Positions 56,070 through 64,000 of a stretch of 64,000 nt of DNA are shown here, piece by piece. The position numbers were made by a program, and so were the translations under genes. The stretch comes from Elysia chlorotica (Eukaryota; Mollusca; Gastropoda; Plakobranchidae): NCBI GenBank assembly GCA_003991915.1, contig RQTK01000285.1:310447-374446 (forward strand), in the 5' to 3' direction. Position 1 is the first letter of the stretch; each line of letters starts with the position of its first letter. Under the pieces are notes generated by a model. The model was not told the origin of the DNA, made no database searches, and worked only from the letters and a program-made list of their open reading frames with translations.

Positions 56070-56650
56070 CTGCCAATAAACTCTCGTTGCCCTGTTAGCC
56101 AGTCACCGTTTTCTTTAGATTCCATTGCCCTACTTCTCTTTTTGTTTTCATTAAATTATCCATGTCATTATGCAAATTTTCATCTCTTTAGACTACTTTT
56201 TCAAGTTCGAAACAAAAAGAAATTCCTAGATGTTAAAATGTTCTAGTCATCTTGTGGTAGATATCAGAAAAACTAAGTTGAATATCCAGCTGCATGTACT
56301 GCAATCTCCGGAAGTCGTTTAGGTACCACCAACAACACTACCATTGTTGAATTTCTCTAAGTGTTGCTTCCTTAACACAATGTAGTCGTTGCCGTGCTGG
56401 TAGGCCGGGAAAAACAAAACTCAATGCTTCCTGAACAAGAAAACAAAACAATGGTGGTAATAGCGCAATGAACTTATGGAACCGATGGAGAGTCCGGAGA
56501 AATATCAATCTGCTCATAGTTGTTGTTTTTTGTTTGTTTGCTTTTATTCAGTATAGTTGGCTTTGTTTCGACCACCTAATACAGCGGTGCGTTTATAATT
56601 AAATGATTATTATTATATATATTTTAAACACAGCAATTAGAGGCTTTAAA
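56070..56650. other. AT-rich interval, no gene seen
   Basis: No ORF of note. An AGAGAG-rich purine tract lies at 56680-56800. Confidence 0.45.
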
Positions 56651-56829
56651 ATTAATAGAAGACATTTCGAGACCAGAGGGAGAATCAGAGAGATAGAATG
56701 AGAGGGAGAGAGGCGGAAAGACAGGCAGACAGATAAAGAGAGAGAGGGAGATAGGGAAAAAAGAGATAGATAGGGAGAGAGAGAGAGGGGGGGGGTGCAG
56801 GCAGAATTAAAGAAGTACAATGTATTAGC

Positions 56830-57225
56830 GCCACCAAAGGTGTTATCGTAACTTAGCGGATGTGAAAGGAAAAATTAATTGTTATAGAGTGGAATTGTTT
56901 TTTATGACACGGCTACGTACCGTTATGCTCCGTTTGAAAACCGTACAAACAATCAGCAGACTAAAATTTTAAGACAAATACTGGTGGCGGTGCACGTTTT
57001 GTTCCTTGTAATAAAATAATTTCTTGTTGACTTGTTTGCCCACAACCTTCCTCCTCCCTGCTCCCCCTGCTCACTCGGCCAGGGCATTGTGCAGTTGACT
57101 GCTTCTGTTAAGTGATCCTCCCCAATCAGCCCCAATCGCTCCATTGTCCCTCCCTGCATCCCCTGGTGCCAATAACGTAATTACCCGACACACTGCACGC
57201 TACAGGCCGGGGGCTGGGTGATACC
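56830..57225. other. interval with no gene seen
   Basis: Includes a C-rich stretch of normal complexity (57040-57220), with no start or splice signals I trust. Confidence 0.4.
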
Positions 57226-57229
57226 ATAT

Positions 57230-57310
57230 CCCCCCCCCTCTCTCTCACTCTCTCTCTCTCTCACTCTCTCTCTCACTCTCTCTCTCACTCTCTCTCACTC
57301 TCTCTCTCAC
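57230..57310. repeat. TCTCTCAC array
   Basis: TC repeats with regular AC insertions ('tctctcactctctctcac'). Confidence 0.94.
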
Positions 57311-58251
57311 AGAAAGTCCAAACACAACTTTATATCACCTAAGTCTCAAGACTATATAGCGACGGGACCTGGTAGCGAATAGCCTCTGTTACAACACATG
57401 TGAATGTACTTGCAAATGTTATCGATTCAAGCAGTAGAGAGCAGTGTTACTTTAGTGAAATTTAAAAATTGGACCGTTTGCATTGGAAGCCGACGCTCTA
57501 ACAATACTAAATACCCACACACACAAAATGTCTCTATGCCTTTGCGGGACAGATCCCCCAGCTTGGGTAGAGGAGTGGGAGTCTACGAAGTCTTCTAATT
57601 GTCCATCAATTTCATTTGTTTTTGATGACGCTGACGCTGGTGACGCTGTTGTTAACATTGTTGTTGTTCTGTAGTATTCTGTTCATCGGAATTTTAAAGA
57701 TTTTTTTTTCATTTTATTTGTGACTTAATATCGCCGCTTTTCGTGGTGAATATCTCGAGTAAAATAGCCCCCCACTCTCTATCTCTATCTCTCTCTCTCC
57801 TGCTGATGCACAGAAAGTCCATACAAAGTTTCTATTTCCACAACTTAATGTCTCCCAAGTCTATAGAAGAAAGAAGCCATACAGCGACGGGACCTGGTAG
57901 CGGAATACCCGTGACTTGGTCACAATCGAGGATACCAGATAGCCTCGATCACAATACTTGTACTTGCAAATGATATCGATTCAAGCAGTAGAGATCAAGG
58001 TGGCTCGTGTGGAATTTTAAAAAATTGGAACGTTTACTTTGGAAGCCGGCGCTACATGTATAACCCAAACAATACCAAATACCCCCACAAAAAATATCTC
58101 CTCTCCACGCCCTTGCGGGACTGATCCCCCACAGACAGGTCAAAACAAACCCATGATTTTAGGGAGGCAGTTTTAGCTTAGGTAGTGAAGGGGGAGTCGA
58201 CGAAGTCTTCTCTTTGTCCATCAGTTTAACTTGTTGATGGGGATATCGTTA

Positions 58252-58329
<78 letters not shown>

Positions 58330-58495
58330 TTGCTGTTAATATTATTGTTGTTGGTGTTCTTGTTGTTGTTCTTGTTCTTGTTGTTAAAGTATGTTAGATC
58401 GGAATTTTAAAGGATTTTTTTTTCTTTTTCATTTTATTTGTGACTTAATATTGCCGCTTTTCGTGGTTAATATCTCGAGGAAAATGCACCCATCT
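57305..58495. repeat. tandem duplication of about 460-680 bp
   Basis: Copy 1 is 57309-57768 and copy 2 about 57808-58495. Both start 'cacagaaagtcca', pass 'gcgacgggacctggtagcg', 'tatcgattcaagcagtagag', 'ttgcgggacagatcccccag' or 'ttgcgggactgatccccca', 'gtcgacgaagtcttc', and end 'tgacttaatatcgccgcttt'. Copy 2 is longer mainly because of the ATG array and an insert near 57905. Confidence 0.93.
58248..58332. repeat. (ATG)n microsatellite, present only in copy 2
   Basis: About 26 ATG/GAT units. The corresponding place in copy 1 (57625-57650) reads 'gatgacgctgacgctggtga', with no expansion. Confidence 0.97.
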
Positions 58496-58839
58496 CCAGT
58501 ATAAGAATAGGGGCCAGTGGTGTCGCCGGCATGACAAACGTAACCAAGTGTAACGCCGCGGTCTCCTTCATTCGTCTTCTGAAATCCGACACAAGTCACA
58601 CGGCACGCTATTATTAGAGGTCTGTTTCACTGCGATCAGCTATTCATTACCCCCCCCCCAAATCCACACATAAACAGGCACCAAATAATCAACAAAACCA
58701 AAAAAAATAAACCACGAAACTATCCAGCTTTTCTTGAGGCTACCAGGGAATTATTAAAGTAACAAATTTCTGATACCACAGTACATGAATCGGGCAGTGT
58801 CATTATCTGAAACAACAACGGAAAGTCAGTTAAGCTTAA

Positions 58840-59115
58840 TTGTCGCTGGGCGGCCGGCACGCCCGGCAGAAATCTGGCCACCCTACGGGCCGGGAATTCC
58901 AGTCGTACAGATCTCGTGTTATCTCGCCTTCAGGGCGGTCTCGCGTTAATCACCGAGACCCGCCCCACCAGCGAGAAAACAGGCCAGTTGTCGCCCCTGC
59001 CACTTACGGTAATTTGATTAGGCGTGATCGCTCCGTGATTAGCTCGGGACAATCACTGGTCGGGGGTCACTTCCGACATTGCGCCGCCTCGATACACTCG
59101 TATGGAGGTGGAGAG
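58840..59115. promoter_or_regulatory. CpG-rich patch, possible island
   Basis: About 275 bp with high CpG: 'gggcggccggcacgcccggc', 'cagggcggtctcgcgttaat', 'cgagacccgccccaccagcg'. A 95-codon plus frame spans it (Arg/Ser/Gly-rich), with no domain recognised. A kappa-B-like 'cgggaattcc' lies at 58891. Confidence 0.35.
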
Positions 59116-59297
59116 ACAGAAGGATGAGTTCGGAAGGAGGGAAGGGTCGGGGACAACACAAATCATTGACGGAATGATTGTGATAAAGTTTGTATCTTAG
59201 ATAGAGAAAAGTGGGAAAGTGTGTGTTGTGAGTAGTGAGTGAGACGGGGTAGGCAGAAAAAGAGTGAGAGAGAGAAAATGAAAGACAGAGAAATATA

Positions 59298-59304
<7 letters not shown>

Positions 59305-59345
<41 letters not shown>
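59305..59345. repeat. (GA)n microsatellite
   Basis: GA units at 59305-59334 and beyond, in a purine-rich tract. Confidence 0.95.
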
Positions 59346-59349
59346 TCTT

Positions 59350-59945
59350 GGTTGGATCCTTAAGTCAAAATTTAGTGGTACATGTAGCTCCAATACTTGT
59401 GAGAGAAATGTCGGATATTCCAATGAACACTCCACAAACATCATGCTTTTCTCTGCAAACTTGTCAGCAGCCCCTTGGTGGTATACATGCTTGTATTTGT
59501 ACCATAAAAAATTATCCCTTGGTCGGAGAAAAACTCGGAAAATCGTATCGTCCTCAACTATGTACAAAAAATAGCTTTATATAACAACGTCATTCAGCCA
59601 ATGGATTCGCCTATCTCATCTTCAGTACTTTCAAGATAATTTTTTATAACTTTGGATAAGGTGAACAAATCTAATATGTATTGTTTTATTTGGTTACAAT
59701 AAAAAAATGCGTGTTTTCATAATATATTCAATATGAGAAAGAACAAAATTATATAAATTCAATGAATGTGAATCTGCCACTGGTCCGGATCTTGGATTTT
59801 TCGCGTAACAATGTGTTGGGAAGCATCAAATGCACCAAAAGGGTGGAAACTAATTTAGTTTTATCAATCGATTTGATGTGAAGATAAATAGTTATATATA
59901 ATTATGTGCATCGTTATGTGATTGATAATAACCCAGGATTCATCG
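59350..59945. other. interval with no gene seen
   Basis: Open frames of 78 codons on plus and 134 on minus cross each other here. The minus frame includes the GA repeat. Neither has a recognised domain. Confidence 0.4.
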
Positions 59946-59949
59946 ATTT

Positions 59950-60135
59950 TTTAAGATGCGAATTGGAATCGAAACTAAATTGCATCATATTTTATGATGC
60001 GAATGATAAACCCTAAAGCGCATCGCATTTTAAGATGCGAATTGGAAAAAAATAGCTAAAGCGCATAGATCTAGTATTTTACGATGCGAATTGGAAAAAA
60101 ATAGCTAAAGGGCATAGTATTTTACGACGCGAATT
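59950..60135. repeat. hairpin-forming repeat, about 4 copies
   Basis: Units share 'attttaagatgcgaattgga' or 'attttacgatgcgaattgga' followed by 'aaaaaatagctaaagcgcat'. The junction of each pair forms a stem, for example 'gcatcata...tatgatgc' at about 59983-60000 and 'cgcattttaagatgcg' at about 60028. Confidence 0.8.
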
Positions 60136-60627
60136 GATGCTTCCATTAAGGGAAGACAATAGATGTAGAAGGATATGAATTAGAAAGAGAGGAATATAAA
60201 GCGTTTCTTTACTAATACAGTACTTTAGCATTATTTTAAAAAATAATATGTCATTGTTATAGATCAGAGACGTTAGATTTTTATGATATTATATTCGATG
60301 CTTCATCTTTAAAGATACATTTTTCTCAGGTCTGTGGTGGAAGTTTGTAGCGCTGTACTTAGGTGCGTCAGGGGTACGTGTAAAGATTTCTTCAGGTAGA
60401 GATTGATGCGAGCATGGAGGCTTTCATTGTTTTACACGCATGTAGACCCTGTATCACAAAAAACCGCCACGGGACGTCCCCGTAACCCATGGTCTGCCTG
60501 AGTTTACAGCCCAGCAACGTCCACATTGTCACAAAACACGTCATTACTGATAAGTCAAATCGGAATAACAAAACGGAAGATCTTTTCAATCTTGATTGCC
60601 AACAGCTGAAACAGACTTCTTCAAAAC

Positions 60628-60661
<34 letters not shown>

Positions 60662-61010
60662 CTGAATCCATTCTTCCGCTCAACACGAGGTTTAGATTTA
60701 AATAAAAACGATAAAAAAAATTAAAACACATGGGATAAAGAAAGAGGTAGAATGATGACCTAATGTTGCAACAATAATAACATTGTGTAAGCTCTAGTTA
60801 GGTTCTTTGAGTGGTACAGCGGATCGGCACGGGTGTATAATGAAGTGAATAGTTCGAATTCAGCAAATCACACATTTTTCATCTATTTGGACATTTCCCA
60901 CCAGTGCAAAGGATGGCCGTGATCTTAGATTCAAACCATGGAGCATATAATTCTGAACACCCAATAGCGATGAAAGTCTAGGATAATTTATTATCTTTCA
61001 AGAAAAAACC
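60136..61010. other. AT-rich interval with poly-T, no gene seen
   Basis: A run of 29 T at 60630-60658 could be a minus-strand poly-A tail, but no AATAAA or retrocopy is visible next to it. A weak tRNA-like phrase lies at 60808-60865. Confidence 0.45.
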
Positions 61011-61014
61011 AACC

Positions 61015-61612
61015 GCGTGGTAGATCCAGTTTACTATATTGTAGATCAAATTTACTGTATCGTTAAGATAAAAGTTTACTGTATTGTTAAAGTCAAATTT
61101 ACTGTATCGTTAATCGTTAAGATACATTAAACTGTATTGTTAAGACCAAATTTATCGTATCATTAAGATCAAATTTAGTGTATCGTTACGATCAAATTTA
61201 CTGTATCGTTAAGATCAAATTTACTGTATCGTTACGATCAAATTTATTGTATCGTTAAGATCAAATTTAATGTATCGTTAAGATAAAATTTGCTGTATCG
61301 TTTAGATTAAAGTTACTGTATCGTTAAGATAAAATTTGCTGTATCGTTAGGATCAAATTTACTGTGTTATTGAGATCAAATTTAATGTATTGTTAAGATA
61401 AATTTTACTGTATCGTTAAGATCAAATTTGATGTGTCGTTGAAATCAAATTCACTGAATCGTTAAGATAAAAATTGTATTGTTAAGATCAAATTTATCGT
61501 ATCGTTAATCGTTAACATACATTTTACTGTATTGTTAAAATTAAATTTATTGTATCGTTAAGATCAAATTACGGTATCATTAAGATCAAATTTGATGTAT
61601 CGTTGAAAGATC
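61015..61612. repeat. 23-bp minisatellite, about 24 copies
   Basis: The unit 'aagatcaaatttactgtatc' plus 'gtt' recurs with point changes and a few length variants ('gttaatcgttaagatacat' at about 61110 and again at about 61505, suggesting a higher-order duplication of about 390 bp). Confidence 0.95.
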
Positions 61613-61701
61613 TATTGACCTTTTCTCTGAAATTTCTGTGATAGAAAATCTAGATATTACCAGTTTATACAGAAATTCTTTTATCACCGTGCTATTTAAG
61701 T

Positions 61702-61765
61702 GTGTTGGCGATAAAAATATCAGACGAAAGTTTCGTCACCCCACCGCAATATAGCCTAGTTGATT
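61702..61765 (+). mobile_element. SINE tail remnant
   Basis: 'ggcgataaaaatatcagacg', 'ttcgtcaccccaccgcaata' and 'tagcct' resemble the type A tail start. Weak. Confidence 0.3.
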
Positions 61766-61769
61766 CACA

Positions 61770-62455
61770 AGGTTTTCCGCACTGACTAACCAACAAACAA
61801 AACCTTTCACTTTAACAGAAATTGATCACTTATATACAAACAAATTTTGTTTTATTTTTGGTCCATGAACACTAGTCTAGATATAAGGAGACACAATTAC
61901 CACACTGGCCGAAATCCGAAAGTCCGAAAGTGTCGTAAACTTTTCTAAGCGCATCTAATAAACTACACTTATACTATTTAACTTAATAAACTAGAAACTA
62001 GTTAAAACTTCGGGCAACTTAGAACAAAAATTTAATTAAATTTGTAAAGAATCTGTTAAAAAAACACAACCAGAAACAAAATGGGCGTCGAAAAATAGAA
62101 ACCTCTATAGAACAAAAAAATGAAGAAAAAACAAAACAAAAACAAGGTTAATATAGTTTGAGGGTGACAAATAATTGTGTCTTTCCTCCATAATTATGAC
62201 GGTTGTCATGGGGTACCTTTAGATACAGTAGCTTTTAAAATCTAAATAAAAAGGACCAAGGCCTACTGATCGAGAAGGTTACTAATGCGTTAATGAAGGA
62301 TTGGCATGTTTCATGTACATGGTAAATGTTGCGGTCGCTACAACTCAAGTAATCCAAACACGTCAAGTGGGTACTTAGGACTAAAACATTAATTTTGACT
62401 CATTGAGAATCGATTCAGCTTGAAATAGATAAAAAAAAAACACCGTCTTCCATGC
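61770..62455. other. AT-rich interval, no gene seen
   Basis: No gene or clear repeat. Confidence 0.45.
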
Positions 62456-62464
62456 TTGCCGAGA

Positions 62465-62585
62465 CACGCATGACGTCACAAAAACGGTGCTGTGTGTTAG
62501 AGAGTAAGAGAAGTGGTGTCACGTGACCGTAAACGTCATCAGACCGGTATAAACACGTTTAGAGCGGGGTTAAAATGGCGACAGT
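62465..62585 (+). promoter_or_regulatory. promoter-like cluster: CRE, E-box palindrome, YY1-like site at ATG
   Basis: Within about 110 bp: a perfect CRE 'tgacgtca' (62471-62478), a perfect 10-bp palindrome 'gtcacgtgac' (62518-62527, USF/TFE type E-box), a second 'aacgtcatc' CRE-like site (about 62532), and 'aaaatggcgac' (62572-62582), a YY1-type site that includes an ATG in good context. Sites of this kind are typical of promoters of broadly expressed animal genes. The flanks are plain AT-rich DNA. Plus orientation is suggested by the ATG position. Confidence 0.45.
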
Positions 62586-62661
62586 AAAGCACAGGTCCAC
62601 ACGGACAATCTACTCCTGGCAGATTTACAGCCGGGTGCAGGTGGTGGGGACACACACATAA
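62575..62661 (+). CDS. 28-codon ORF after the promoter-like cluster, hypothetical
   Basis: ATG at 62575 follows 'gttaaa' and reads MATVKHRSTRTIYSWQIYSR, then VQVVGTHT, and stops at 62659. If spliced, a donor could lie at 'cgggtgcag|gtggtg' (62640/62641), making the first 22 codons the coding part of a first exon. That donor is only fair. No domain can be judged from so short a peptide. It is listed because of its position right after a cluster of promoter motifs. It may equally be an upstream ORF or nothing. Confidence 0.2.
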   Translation: MATVKHRSTRTIYSWQIYSRVQVVGTHT

Positions 62662-62669
62662 TGGAGATG

Positions 62670-63190
62670 GGTAGACATGGGTAGGTATGGCGCGGTGCTT
62701 GAAACAGTCCAAGTTCAAAATAAATGTTTCAAATGGACGGGGTTTAGTTTAACATGATGATGGAGCATGCTAGGAAAATCTAAAGTAGTTATAGACAAAA
62801 TTCTGGGACACACACACACCTACATAATTATATTCTATGATGAAAGTCTATGCGAAACATATACGTACATTCTATGAAGCAAAATCGATATAAAAAAAAA
62901 CATACGAACACACAAAAAGCAGCAAACAATAATCTATGAAAGCATCGTGCTATACAGGTACTTTAAACTTATAGGTGTGGCCATAATTTTTCGTGGCAGC
63001 GTCTCTTCTGATATAAGAAGCAGACTTAACGATCAGGGCGAAAGGTTTATGCAGGTACCATACAGATAAACGTTTGATACAAGATATCGGGGATGAGAGG
63101 AGGAGGGGGCGAGGAAAGAGAAAGGTTTATGGGGGCATCATACAGAATAGATGTTGATAGACTGCTAGCGATTAGATATGAGAAAGGGGA
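62670..63190. other. interval with no gene seen
   Basis: A short (CA)n lies at 62809-62818. A repeated phrase 'aaaggtttatg' plus 'atacaga' recurs about 75 bp apart (63041 and 63121). Confidence 0.4.
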
Positions 63191-63220
63191 GAGAGAAGAG
63201 AGAGGGGAGAGAGGGGGAAA

Positions 63221-63223
<3 letters not shown>

Positions 63224-63315
<92 letters not shown>
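63224..63315. repeat. (GA)n microsatellite
   Basis: About 45 GA units, nearly perfect. Confidence 0.98.
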
Positions 63316-63317
<2 letters not shown>

Positions 63318-63547
63318 GCGTCAAGGATGGCTTTAAAATCTAGAATCAGCCATGAATTTATTGATGTAGTACATAATATTGTTATCACACTAGTCATAAA
63401 TAAGTATATAGTCGTCAACTTAGACGATATGGTTATTTTGTGGGTGGCATTATCTTGTAAGTACGATGAGTTGTATTGTGACGGAAATTAAAGGTTTACT
63501 TTTCTCAGTGCAAAGTACAAAATGTGGTTTTCAGCAGATTGGTGTTT

Positions 63548-63582
63548 GCACTATAGAATTTCTCGCGGGAGCCTAGGAGACG
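63548..63582 (+). mobile_element. SINE type B terminus fragment
   Basis: 'gagcctaggagacgttaaac' matches the last bases of the type B tail. Nothing of the SINE body precedes it. Confidence 0.35.
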
Positions 63583-63801
63583 TTAAACCCTGATAGAAAG
63601 TATCTCGCTATAGAGAGAAGGGGCAAAATCAGAATCCTAAAATTAACGTCTACTTCTGCTCTATGATAATTTACCGGATCCAATAAACGATCAAATTCAA
63701 AAGGCGAACAAAACTGACTCGCATAATATTATGAATCAAAATAGCTCCTGTCTTAGGATTTTGATGATGTCATGTGGCGAGAATACATCTAATCACTTTA
63801 T

Positions 63802-63808
63802 TGTTGTT

Positions 63809-63846
<38 letters not shown>
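63802..63846. repeat. (TTG)n microsatellite at gap edge
   Basis: TTG units run into the N run, so the array is longer than shown. Confidence 0.96.
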
Positions 63847-64000
63847 NNNNNNNNNNNNNNNNNNNNNNNNNNNNNNNNNNNNNNNNNNNNNNNNNNNNNN
63901 NNNNNNNNNNNNNNNNNNNNNNNNNNNNNNNNNNNNNNNNNNNNNNNNNNNNNNNNNNNNNNNNNNNNNNNNNNNNNNNNNNNNNNNNNNNNNNNNNNNN
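63847..64000. other. assembly gap (N to the window end)
   Basis: All N. It starts inside a trinucleotide array. Confidence 1.

Noticed and set aside
60630-60658. Poly-T as the poly-A tail of a minus-strand retrocopy
   Set aside because: No polyadenylation signal and no coding or SINE-like sequence next to it.

Overview
The window looks like animal nuclear DNA. It has no dense ORFs and no operons. It does have very frequent microsatellites, many minisatellites, tRNA-headed SINEs, decayed transposon pieces and two runs of N (20646-20702 and 63847-64000). The SINE type, with a tail running from 'tatagtgctgacgttggacg' into 'ttaaaccaactcaact', and the extreme (TC)n/(TATC)n/(TAG)n load suggest a lophotrochozoan, perhaps a gastropod mollusc. 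That is an inference from memory of such genomes; nothing here proves the species.

I find no complete host protein-coding gene. Nearly every long open frame is a translation of a simple or tandem repeat (poly-M, poly-L, poly-S, LSLS, YLSI) or of a minisatellite whose unit is a multiple of three. The best gene-like signals are: a candidate first exon ending in ATG directly before a GTAAGT donor (about 49740-49855); a compact promoter-like cluster ahead of a 28-codon ORF (62465-62661); several short CpG-rich patches (7060-7300, 22850-22990, 51405-51610, 55370-55520, 55860-56050, 58840-59110); and two transposon coding remnants, a LINE C-terminus at 33581-33757 and an acidic piggyBac-like N-terminus at 8428-8627.

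Layout. 0-3.4 kb: trinucleotide arrays, then a 2.0-3.0 kb block of repeated segments with SINEs. 3.4-5.1 kb: AT-rich and plain. 5.1-6.0 kb: (TC)n, (TATC)n, (GA)n. 6.1-7.95 kb: SINE, 177-bp duplication, CpG patch, GGTGGGTAGATT-type repeats. 8-9.9 kb: piggyBac-like remnant and a 51-bp minisatellite. 10-11.4 kb: (TAG)n, foldback element, 26-bp minisatellite. 12-16 kb: AT-rich, decayed SINEs including a circularly permuted one. 16-20.7 kb: (ATC)n, GC patch, R1 repeats, inverted GATA/TATC beside a gap. 21-23.7 kb: SINE, a second copy of the 19.7-20.1 kb segment, and a 28-bp AGATCT-rich minisatellite. 24-31.4 kb: SINEs, R1 copies, TC arrays, 34-, 64- and 24-bp repeats. 31.8-34.6 kb: nested duplications, a 57-bp array, a SINE, an R1 copy and a LINE tail expanded into a 51-bp array. 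34.8-36.4 kb: a 26-bp satellite. 36.4-46.7 kb: SINEs, R1 copies, a hairpin element and a degenerate 38-bp array. 46.9-50.3 kb: AT-rich DNA, (TC)n, a perfect 38-bp palindrome, a 32-bp array and the candidate first exon. 50.8-53.2 kb: SINEs and a tandem duplication. 55-59.1 kb: CpG patches and a second tandem duplication. 60-61.6 kb: hairpin repeats and a 23-bp array. 62.4-64 kb: promoter-like cluster, (GA)n, gap.

Two dispersed families tie the window together. The first is a SINE with one tRNA-like head and core but two alternative 3' tails: type A, 'tatagtgctgacgttggacg', and type B, 'cccgtcgccgtata' followed by 'ctaggagacgttaa'. The second is an approximately 185-bp family, called R1 here, with at least a dozen copies on both strands. 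Its fuller copies carry two CCAAT boxes and a GGGGCGTGG box, and both ends carry TTGCGAT-like inverted termini. R1 looks like a MITE that carries promoter-type motifs. A third, foldback family (R2) has three copies. All family calls come from reading by eye; no alignment or database search was run.
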